DNA of 64,000 nucleotides from Mytilinidion resinicola (Eukaryota; Ascomycota; Dothideomycetes; Mytilinidiales; Mytilinidiaceae). The notes under the pieces are model-generated. The model was given only the letters and a program-made list of their open reading frames with translations. It was not told where the DNA came from and searched no databases. The DNA is taken from positions 890,486 to 954,485 of the forward strand of contig NW_022985447.1 of assembly GCF_010093595.1 (NCBI RefSeq). Reading direction: 5' to 3'. Of this stretch, positions 55,564 to 64,000 are shown in pieces (within the stretch, counting starts at the first letter, position 1; each line of letters starts with the position of its first letter). The translations under genes and the position numbers were made by a program.

Positions 55564-56822
55564 CTAGAGGCGCGATTTCACCCAGTCTTCCACGATGACA
55601 TGGCTCTTGCCCTTCTCCTTATACCCGAACATGACATCGAGGATCATTTCCTCATGCGCAGAGCGTTCCGTGATGGCCGTCGTCACCTTCCCGCCCGCAC
55701 CACCGAAACCCTTCTTGAATCGCGCCATGAATTCTTCAATTCCTTCAATCAGGACCTCATCTGCCCCGCCCCAGATAAGCACCTCATCTACTACGTTGGC
55801 AACGCCCTCCCAGAAAGACGCTGGAGCTGTTACCGGCTCCGAGTAGAAGTCGCCGGCGAAGGGGGAGTCACTGCCGAGGAAAGCGGCGGACCAGAGTCGT
55901 AGCACGCGGCCGTCGAAAGCGTCCTTCTCGGCGTTGGTTTCGAATGATGAAATGAAAGTGTTGAAGGAGACCCATGGTGATATTAAGAAAGTGGCGTGGA
56001 ATTTAGAGGGCAGGGAGAGGGTGGGCACTGCAGGATTGGGATGGGCGAGATGGGCGAGCACACCAATCGTGAGATTTCCACCAGCCGAGTCGCCGCCTAG
56101 AGTGATCTTTAAGAAGTTAGTTATGTTATTCCTGCATGCAGGGTCGCTACGTCTGAACATACGTTTGCTGGGTCCCGCTTCTCGGTCTCAATGAGGTGTG
56201 TTAGAAGCTCGATTGCCTGGGTCAATTGAGTGGGGTATTTTGCTTCCGGAGCAGTGGTATATGCTAGAAGTAGGACAGCTGTGTCCCGTCCAGCGGCGAT
56301 ACAAGCATCCTTCATGTCTGCGAGGAATTTCATTTGGCCTGCATTGGCAGGCAAAACGTACCCGCCGCCTATAAGAGCAATTAGCTTCCACTCTTCAGCC
56401 AACTTCATAAGCGGACTCCCGCTCACCATGGAAGTAAACTATTGTCTTTTGCGCATTCTTGTTTCCAATCCAATGTGCTTGTGTGCCGCTCGGTAGCGTG
56501 ATGGTATCCGGTGCGAAGCCACTGTCCTTTGCAAACTGTATGTACACGTCGCTGGTCCACGGGTTCATATATCGGAACTGGGCGAGATTTAGGGCGCCTA
56601 GTTGCGACCGCATCATGGCAAAGGTGACGTCTTTGAAGTAACTAGAGGCCCCCTTCTTCCCCTTGAAGGGTGAGGTCCCGAGGCGGACGACCGCGGCGGC
56701 CACTGTCAAAATTCAAGATTAGTATAGGCTTTAAGAGTAGAGACAACCAGGCACGAACTTGCGCGGAGGGTAATGGAGGCAATGCCTATCTTGCTAACAT
56801 TTTGGACCTGAGCGTCCGACAT
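55564..56822 (-). CDS. alpha/beta hydrolase (HSL-like esterase/lipase family)
   Basis: Four exons close in phase: 56759-56822, 56427-56702, 56163-56368 and 55564-56106 (introns of 56, 58 and 56 nt), giving 362 residues. The oxyanion-hole motif HGGGY is assembled across intron 2 (TIVYFHG joined to GGYVLPA), the nucleophile elbow is GDSAGGN immediately after intron 3, the acid region is LIWGGADEVL and the catalytic His lies in RSAHEEMI. This is the alpha/beta-hydrolase-3 pattern seen in fungal esterases and sterol deacetylases. The N-terminus (MSDAQVQNVSKIGIASITLR) carries a moderately hydrophobic stretch that might be a weak membrane anchor. Substrate unknown. Confidence 0.85.
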
Positions 56823-57350
56823 GGTGATGAAGTGTGGTGAAGAGTGAGGGATGAGAAAGGCGCAGAGAGTGAAAGAAAAACGTAACTTACCATCATCGGC
56901 AATGGCTACCTTTAGCTCTGTGATTAAGGACCTGTGCTACCCGGCGGGCGGTGTTGCTCGCAGGAATACAGTATCCGAGGCAAGAGGCCCCGCTTGTGGA
57001 GGGCTAGGAGCTCATGCACGGAAAGCTCTTCTCCACAACGAGGCATCGCTAAACGACAACCACGCTACGCATCATTCGAGGCTGTATTTGCGCCTTCTGG
57101 CCGCTGTTCCCTAATGAAATAGGTAGATAAATGCCCATTGTGTCTATAAGATATAGTTACTCTCGCCGCCTTCGCAGCTTTTCACATGGTTATGATCCGG
57201 AAGCAGATTCGGATCCGCTGACTCGGAAATGCCAGCCCCGTGGGGTAGAGTGCAACTGAGAGAACAGGACATGAGTCAGGCGCCAGAGGGCTGCTGTATA
57301 CTCTGACTCTCAAACCCAGACCGTCTGCCCCGATCACCTTGCCCCGGAGT
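56823..57350. promoter_or_regulatory. divergent promoter interval
   Basis: These 528 bp separate the hydrolase and bZIP start codons. No specific motif recognised. Confidence 0.4.
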
Positions 57351-59045
57351 ATGGCAGAAGAAGCGGATACGTCGACGCCTTCGGTAACCTCGAATGACCC
57401 CAGTGGCGCTCCCGCGAAGAGACGGAAGACTGCGCAGAATCCTTCCTCGCGCGGCGTCGCCAACCTCACTCCTGAACAGCTCGCCCGAAAACGCGCAAAT
57501 GATCGCGAGGCCCAGCGTGCCATCAGGGAGCGCACGAAAAACCAGATAGACCGGCTCAATGGCCGGATTCGAGAATTAGAGTCGCAGCAGCCGTACCATG
57601 AGCTCCAGGTTGTCCTTCGCGCGAAGGAGGCTGTTGAGCGCGAGAACGACGACATCCGCAAGAGGCTGGCATCCGTCCTGACCATCATCCAGCCCATATT
57701 GCGCGCCCAGGGCCTCAATGGTGTGTATCAAGCTCAAAGCGTTCACAAGAAGCTTGATGCTGATGTTTCCACAGATTTAGCTGCTGCTGCGGAGCGAAGC
57801 CCATTACCCATCCCTCCGCCCCCAGAAGCAGGCTCCCAAATCTCCCACCACCTAGATCGCGAGTATCAGCACGACCACACCCATTCTCAGAACGGCATAT
57901 CACACACGAGCGAGGCCCCAAGCGCGCAGTCACCGGGAGCTCAGAGCTCAAGCAGCAGACCATGGCCTTTTCCTGGCGATCCTCCAACTAGTAACGTCAG
58001 AGGATGGCCAGGGGCCATTCCTCCCTTTGACGAGGAACGGCATAACATATCCCAAGATATGGGCTATGATGAACGACTTGGAGTGGATTTCCTGCTTGAG
58101 GGCAGCCAGAGAATGAAATTGGGGACGGCGAGTCGTCCTGCTCAGCACTCCCCACCAGGCCCCATGGTGCTTGGCCACCCCGACCACATTATGGTCGCTC
58201 ATTCTACCCTACCGCGAAATATTGAGCCAACATGTCCACTTGATGTAATAATGCTTGACTTCATGGCAGACCGACGGCAGCGTGCCGCGGAGGGGGTGCC
58301 CTTGAAGACCTTGGTTGGCCCGCTTTACCCCAACTTTACCTCGCTAGTGTATCCGGATCGTCAGATTGAGGCTCACCCTCTCTCGAAACTTTTCACGGAC
58401 ATCTTGCGCACGTTTCCAGATATCTGCGGGCTTCCTGAGCAAGTGGCTGTGGTGTTTATTATGTTTCTTGTCATGCGATGGGAAATTGACCCCACGCAGG
58501 AAAACTACGATAGGCTACCAGAATGGGTGACGCCCAGACCAAGTCAGCTATTCACTCCTCATCCATGCTGGATGGACAATCTGCCATGGTAAGATGGTCC
58601 GACTTGATTCAAATAGTTCATTGCTAACCGGCGCTCTTGTTACAGGCCACGACTACGTGATCGAATAACAACTGCGCAACCCTTCACGATTTTCGACACT
58701 TTCTTCATTTCTTACACAACCACCATCTCTCTTAACTGGCCATATGAGGCCCGCGACTGCCTTCTCCCTATTTCATCTGCAAAAGCCGCCTCAACGCCAG
58801 GCTCCCAATTCTCCGCCACGTCTCCGTATAGCACCACAGCCCACGCGGGCTCACCGCCAGGGCCACCAACGCCTGGGGGTGCGGCGAGCACGCCAGGAGC
58901 TGGCCCAAAAGATGACGACCATTGGCTCATCAACCCAGCCTTTGAGAGTCATCTCCGGAACCTGAACAATTGGAGTTTGGGACCTGCCTTCCGAAAGGCC
59001 TTCCCACACTTTGCTGAAACCGTGAGGATTAAAGAGGGCCGCTGA
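57351..59045 (+). CDS. bZIP transcription factor with C-terminal DUF3425 domain
   Basis: Exon 1 is 57351-58588 and exon 2 is 58646-59045, with intron 58589-58645 (57 nt, branch GCTAAC), giving 545 residues. The basic region is ARKRANDREAQRAIRERTK (N-x2-E-A-Q-x3-R, the fungal AP-1-like pattern), followed by a short leucine zipper (IDRLNGRIRELE...LQVVLRAKEAVE). The middle is disordered and rich in Ser, Pro and His. From about residue 310 the DUF3425 domain follows (CPLDVIMLDFMADRRQRAAEG, HPLSKLFTDILRTFPDICGL, LVMRWEIDPTQENYDRLPEW, LPWPRLRD across the intron). Such proteins are common Pezizomycotina regulators, often of stress or secondary metabolism. The target genes are unknown. Confidence 0.9.
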
Positions 59046-59807
59046 TGTAAATGTGGACAGCAGGAAAGATATATTTATATTTGGACTCTGATTTGGAGTC
59101 ATCTAATTTAGTGTTCTCTTATGGTGGCGCTCTGGGCACAGGAGTCTCATCGCAAGGTTAAAGGGGTGGCATAAATTCGTGTGCATGGCGCTAGTCTGTA
59201 CGATCTGTTTGTGCGATCAGTTTCGCTCTCAATAGGTTCTATTTTTCTTTACAATACCACCCTATGCGCCATCAACGCTATAATAATGTCCCAGGATTTC
59301 AGCCATTCTACACTTTCATGCCACTGTCAAGGGTGCGTCAGCACGTTTTCGAAATTCGACAACTAACGTAGTTGATCACTTCCAACTGCCTTCGTCCTTT
59401 CCCCTATTCTCCTTTGCCTCAGAAGACCCCCACATGAGAGATGCACTCCATTTAAGCTCGTGGGCTTATGGCTGCGCCTGCTTCGTCTATCGTCCCTTCC
59501 TAATCGGGTGCTCAACCTTAATTCCACATCCCCACGCTTCCCTTCCGCTTCTCGTCCATCGCCAGCATCTTGGATTGCCAACGTCGCTTTCATGGCATTG
59601 GCCTCAGCGTTTTGTCTTCCTGCGTGGCGTCAGTACTTTCGTTCGTTGCCCACAAAGCTGGATTCTTCAACCCTCAGAACCAACGCGACGTGTGAAGCGG
59701 CACACCGCCATTGCTACTACGACCTTGCCACCGGTGATCAACTTACAAGAAGTTCCCGCAATCTACAAGGTTAAGCGGCGCCGGAGCCTCTCCTACGGCG
59801 TTCCTCG
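59046..59807. other. no gene seen
   Basis: About 0.76 kb upstream of the next gene. Open frames at 59434-59850 overlap its start but show no coding signature. Confidence 0.4.
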
Positions 59808-61560
59808 ATGGACGAGTGGGTACAGATGGTCCAGAAGCGCAAGAACCTAAATAAGGCGGCAGCTCGGGAGAGGAAGCGGTTGAGGTCAGAAAGAGAACAA
59901 GACGGGATACCTCAGGGTGCCGAATCGCACACTGGTAGTTATCTCATTTGTTTCTTTCGTCAGCAGGGCTAATAGCGTTTGTGTACTCTCAGCATCTACG
60001 ACACAGCCAGCCTCCAGTTCTGTTGAAGCTATGTGGCCTCCGAGACCTGCTCTGCCGTCCTATGCATCTTCCTCGGCCAACCTGGCCCATTTGGCTGCGG
60101 AGAGACCGACGAGCCAACCTGCGACGCAAATGGATGCCGACGCCGTGGACGCCGAGCTGCCTGCTAGACCGACGAGTCAGCCTGCGACGCGACTGGATGT
60201 CGATGCTGTGGATGCCGAGCTGCCTGCTAGGCCTGCTCTGGTTCCTTATGCGTCTTCATCGCCCAGCTCGAATGATAAAACCGTTCCAGCGGTTGAGGAA
60301 AGCATCTCGAACCAACCTGCGACCCAGCCGATAGCCGATTCTGCGCCCAGCGTTTCATCTGCTCGAGCTCGTCGGTGGGCTTCTTCGTCTGACGGGACGT
60401 GTGACTTCATGGTAGCCGCAGGAACCATGCCAAATGATCCATTATCCACACCCATAGCCAAAGGAGACAAACCACTAGACCCCTCCACCATCACGCGTAT
60501 TCTACCCTCTCCAGAAGAACTCGAACAACATGTACCCATACCACGCGTTTCCATACCCCGTATATCTATCCTAGCATCCTCCGACCCACCCACCGCGACT
60601 CCAACGCCCTCCGAGCCTCTCCCACCTACCAAAGGCACCACCGTCCCAACATCCACCGCCTTTGAGACCCCTACACCGCCAGCGCCCCCAATCCCCAGCT
60701 CGCTCCAAGCGCTCTGGACGACCCTAACCGGCGACCAGCGCATCCGCCTGATCACCGCCTGGCTCGAAATGGCGCCGACACCACAGCAACGGGCTATCTT
60801 CCGCGCACTCCTCGCAAACCATGTCGAGCGCGTCGAGCAGTTGTCCTTCGCCTACATGACCATCGCATCCATCGAAGCCCTCGACCCCACCCTAACCGTC
60901 ACCCAACTCCCGCCTCAACCCCACCCCAGGACCCTCGTGCACCCCCCGCAATCCCCCAACCTCGTCGACACGACCATGCTGGACGTCTTCACCCCCTCCC
61001 CAACCGCCACCGCCTCAGCCACGGCTACTCAACCCACCACCTCCACCTCACCGCGCACCTCCCCGCCCCAACCTCACCTCTCCCGCTCCCACTCTCACCC
61101 CCCATACACCCTCCTCTCCCCCCCGACACCGCCCCGGCGCCACTCGCGCTCGCGCTCGCACCCGCAATCCCCGCCCTGGAAAGCGTACCGCGTGCTGGGC
61201 ATCTACCCCTCGCGCTCGCCGTTTGAGCCTATCCGGTCTATGCGCGTGGTGGAGGAAACGGAGCTCGGGGGCTATTTCGACGGGGGAGCGTCGAGCACCG
61301 GGCTGGACGCTGAGGCGGGAGGGTCGAGGGTGAGGCTGCGGCTTGCAGGGACGAGGATGGCGAGAGATGAGAGCGGCAGTGGTGGGGATAGCCCTTCGCA
61401 GCAGATTTACGGGGAGGTGAAGATGAGGGAAAGGGGGGAGGAGGGGCCTGAGGCAGGGGATCAAAACGCGAGTCCGCAGAAGGAGATGGTGGAGGAGTGG
61501 TCGAGTCCCGGGGCTATGATACCGATATCGCTATCGTTGGGGGGGTTGGTGTGGTGGTGA
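59808..61560 (+). CDS. large disordered protein with basic N-terminus and internal 21-residue repeat
   Basis: Exon 1 is 59808-59934 and exon 2 is 59993-61560, with intron 59935-59992 (58 nt), giving 564 residues. The N-terminus (MDEWVQMVQKRKNLNKAAAR, ERKRLRSERE) is a basic helix resembling a bZIP basic region, but no zipper follows. Residues about 78-119 contain two tandem 21-residue units (PTSQPATxxDxDAVDAELPAR). Most of the protein is Pro/Thr/Ser-rich and likely disordered. One ordered helical island (DQRIRLITAWLEMAPTPQQR, FRALLANHVERVEQLSFAYM) lies near residue 285-335. An Arg/Ser stretch (RRHSRSRSHPQSP) follows. Possibly nuclear; function unknown. Confidence 0.65.
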
Positions 61561-62201
61561 GGGTCGACGACGGGGTTGTGGGAGGCGTGAGTATAGGGCT
61601 TGATCGGTTTCCTCCCCCCCTCTTGGTCGTCTCTTCCTTAGATTTGTTCTCCCTCCTTTGATGTCTCTGCCTATTGATAGCTGTGTAGTTCCTAATTCTC
61701 TACACCCTTCCCTCATAAGTCTACACACATCTTTCTCAAACAACAGTCGGCGCGAGAAATAATATTAGCCTGTCACACCGAAGCAATTAGTCATCTTCAC
61801 TCACACAACCATCTCTCATACAGTTTCTCAGAACGTGGTTATTAGCAATAGTTTGGATTTTAGATTTTGCTAGATCAGCGAGTTATTCGCGATACATAGG
61901 GGTATTGATTAAAACGACGACGAGGAGGGCATCAGGTCGTGGGGAACGTGGGCCTCGTGATTATGCTTTTTTCCTTTCTCTTTTTTGGTGTTTTACAGCC
62001 GCGGAGGATGGCAGGCGGTTCTTGGAGGAGAGCAGTTTTTACTCAATCCTCCGTTGACGGGGTGGGCGAACGGCGTGTGGAGTAGGCGCGTCAAGGTGGG
62101 GGAGGTGGAAGGGCTATTCGGGTCTTCGGCCATATACGAAGCGTCTAGATTAGACACTGTCAGTTTGTTGTCTCGAGCGTATCAACCCAGAGGGGGGCAA
62201 C
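61561..62201. other. convergent intergenic spacer
   Basis: 0.64 kb between two 3' ends. Nothing recognised. Confidence 0.45.
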
Positions 62202-63477
62202 TCACATGCTCCAATACGCATGAATATCCCGGTTCATGACATCCTTCCGCGCCTCCGCGACTAACACCTGCACCTCCTCCTTCTCCCACCCCAGTATCCG
62301 CGTCAACGGCGCCATCGCCAGCGCCTCGAGTGCTTCCACAGTGTTTTCCCGGCTCCACAGCCCCATCAGCTTCATCTTCTCGTCCTTGGGCCACGTGTTG
62401 ATGGGCCACTTGTACGTCTCGTCCGTCACGTCCACAAACCCCGCGTCTATCATCCGCCGCTTGTGCAACGGCGCCGCAACCATGGAGCGGCCGATCTTCT
62501 CGACGGCCTCGCAGATCAGGTTCCACCAGCGCGCGAGGCTGCACGACGGCGGGTCGAGCGAGAAGCTGTCGTCGTCGCACTTCAGCGTCCACACGTCCTG
62601 GTTCTCGAGCCACCCCCCGGGCCGCAGGTTCGCGAAGGCGGCCGCGAAGAATTTCGGCCAGTCGGCGAGGCTGGCGACCATCATGCGGCTGTGGATCAGG
62701 TCGAAGGCGTGGCGGTAGTGCCATGTCTCCTCAATGTCGTCGATCAGGAAGGTGAGGTTCGGGGGCACGTCGGTGGGCTGGATGGGGGAGAGGTCGATGC
62801 CGATGACTTCGCAGCCCGGGTGTGCGTCGGCGAAGTCCATGGCCCAGATGCCGGTGCCGGTGCCGACGTCGAGGCAGTGGAGGGGGTTTTTGAGGGGAGC
62901 GAGGCAGGGGGCGCCGCCGATGGTCATGGAGAAGAGCATGTTTTGCAGGTCGAGGCGGTCCATTTCGGAGTCGTCGTTTGGGAGGATGTATTCTATGGAA
63001 GGGGGAGGGGAGGTTAGCCATGGGGATCGCGATTGGGGGAGCGATGAGGTGGCTCATATGGAGGGGGAATACGCACTCCCATCTCGATACGAATGATATG
63101 TGCGCCCATTTTCCTCGCGGAAATGTTGTATACTCGACGTCAACGACGCGGTCCACGTCGAGCTGTTGCTGCAGGGGAACCGTTAGATCGATCGCAGTCG
63201 TTATCCCTGGCGCACCATCTCAACTCACACTGAACCGGCATATGCGGAGTCGTTGTCGGAAGAGGTCTGGAGCGCGCATTGCGTTAGCATCGGCCTTGTA
63301 CGTTTCTCGGCGTGCCGCGGAGTCCCTCACATCCAACTCAATATCCTGGTTGTGCTCAATGTCCGTGCCATCAGAGATATCGACGTCGCCAGCCGTCGTG
63401 TCACCCGCCTGCGGTGGTGGCTCGAGCGGGGCATTCGGGTTCGCGAGGCCGTCGCCGCGGGAGGAGGACGACGCCAT
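62202..63477 (-). CDS. LaeA-like SAM-dependent methyltransferase
   Basis: Four exons close in phase: 63331-63477, 63229-63266, 63077-63168 and 62202-62992 (introns of 64, 60 and 84 nt; the first has a GCTAAC branch), giving 355 residues. The N-terminal ~50 residues are disordered and acidic. Family signatures follow: DNDSAYAGSVNSSTWTASLT, SSIQHFREENGRTYHSYRDG and KYILPNDDSEMDRLDLQ are rebuilt only when all three introns are removed, which supports the model. The SAM-binding motif I is LDVGTGTGIWAMDFAD, then GIDLSP, FDLIHSRMM and LRPGGWLENQD. The protein belongs to the large ascomycete group related to LaeA, whose founding member controls secondary metabolism from the nucleus. Most relatives are uncharacterised, so a global regulatory role is only a possibility. 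Confidence 0.9.
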
Positions 63478-64000
63478 GGTGGTGAGTGCAGTCGGTGCTG
63501 CCGCCCTCGGGCTGGTGTTGGGCGGATGAGGCCACTCGGGATGGAAGAAGAGGAGAAAGGCGAGTGGTGTAGATCGGACGGGTGGAGCAGGGCAGCGATT
63601 GATCACGCCCCGATCTCGGTTCGCTTCGCGGTTCCTCTCGTCTGTGGATGCCCTCTCGATGCGATGTGGACGCCGAACAGGTGCTGCGAGGGTGCGGCGA
63701 GGGTTGGCCACGCGGAAAGGCCAGGGGACGTGTGCCGCGGAAGATAGCGCACGCAATGCGGCGGGGAAGCTGGCCCGGCCCGCGACGGTGCTGTCAGTGC
63801 TGAGTGCGGAGAATTCGGCCCGTGTGATTGGCTTGGAGCCGGCATTGGTCCCGGGCCGAGAGCACTTGTGCACCGCGGTCCCGGCGCAGCTGGGTGCTGT
63901 CCACTTACAAGGGGGCTACCTGAGCGGGCTGCCGGCGCTCCCTGCAAGCGTCTCTGTTAGTGCTTACAATCGCCACATCGCCACATGAAAACAGTGCTTA
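63478..64000. promoter_or_regulatory. upstream region of the methyltransferase gene
   Basis: GC-rich 0.5 kb to the window edge. Long frames on both strands (for example 63603-63947 and 63599-63988) have Ala/Pro/Arg-rich shadow-type composition and are not called. Confidence 0.4.

Noticed and set aside
63599..63988. Overlapping long frames on both strands at the right edge
   Set aside because: GC-driven open frames with Ala/Pro/Arg composition; they lie in the upstream region of the methyltransferase gene.
1..64000. CRISPR arrays, rRNA genes, prokaryotic operons or viral genes
   Set aside because: None seen; repeats are either long and diverged or two-copy, and gene structure is eukaryotic throughout.

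Overview
The window looks like nuclear DNA of a filamentous ascomycete (Pezizomycotina; a Dothideomycete is my guess, with low confidence). The evidence is genes split by many short introns (mostly 44-127 nt) with GT..AG ends and CTAAC-type branch sites, proteins most similar to fungal families (Zn2Cys6 regulator, DUF3425-type bZIP, LaeA-like methyltransferase, STAND-type N-terminal domain with ankyrin repeats), and no operons or prokaryotic signals. All exon coordinates below come from reading splice signals and checking that reading phase closes across every junction; nothing was aligned to a database.

Layout. 1-1.5 kb: a C2H2 zinc-finger gene running off the left edge, with a one-base frame break in an A8 tract. 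2.4-21.2 kb: a conserved housekeeping block with cdt2 (CRL4 substrate receptor), RRP5 (pre-rRNA processing), a PLAC8-family protein, a small mitochondrial membrane protein and CAND1 (cullin exchange factor), interrupted by a 1 kb field of degenerate repeats (11.2-12.2 kb). 22-24.4 kb: a tandem array of small Cys/His-rich paralogues. 25-27.4 kb: an ankyrin protein with a predicted C-terminal membrane anchor. 28.9-37.7 kb: a compact metabolic block with acetoacetyl-CoA synthetase, glyoxalase II, a short-chain dehydrogenase, a Zn2Cys6 regulator and a zinc alcohol dehydrogenase. Three intergenic sites in or next to this block carry the same paired E-box, CACGTG-N5-CACGTG.

37.7-55.4 kb is a fast-evolving accessory zone. 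It holds a divergent pair of F-box/ankyrin paralogues (one decayed), an F-box-like (2EXR/DUF7730-type) gene, a Cys-rich gene with a broken neighbouring copy, a RING gene with a one-base lesion, two diverged terminal-inverted-repeat elements, and three tandem members of an HExxH metallopeptidase-like family that I cannot name. The middle member is interrupted by a 218 bp sequence that recurs, apparently identically and inverted, 7 kb away. Each copy is flanked by its own 4 bp direct repeat, so this looks like a recent mobile insertion and possibly an intron-like one. 55.5-63.5 kb returns to single-copy genes: an alpha/beta hydrolase, a bZIP-DUF3425 factor, a disordered basic protein and a LaeA-like methyltransferase.

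The points most worth following are the 218 bp repeat, the paired E-boxes over the metabolic block, the HExxH family, the shifted-frame acidic tails in the small Cys-rich array, and an apparent GA-AG intron in CAND1.
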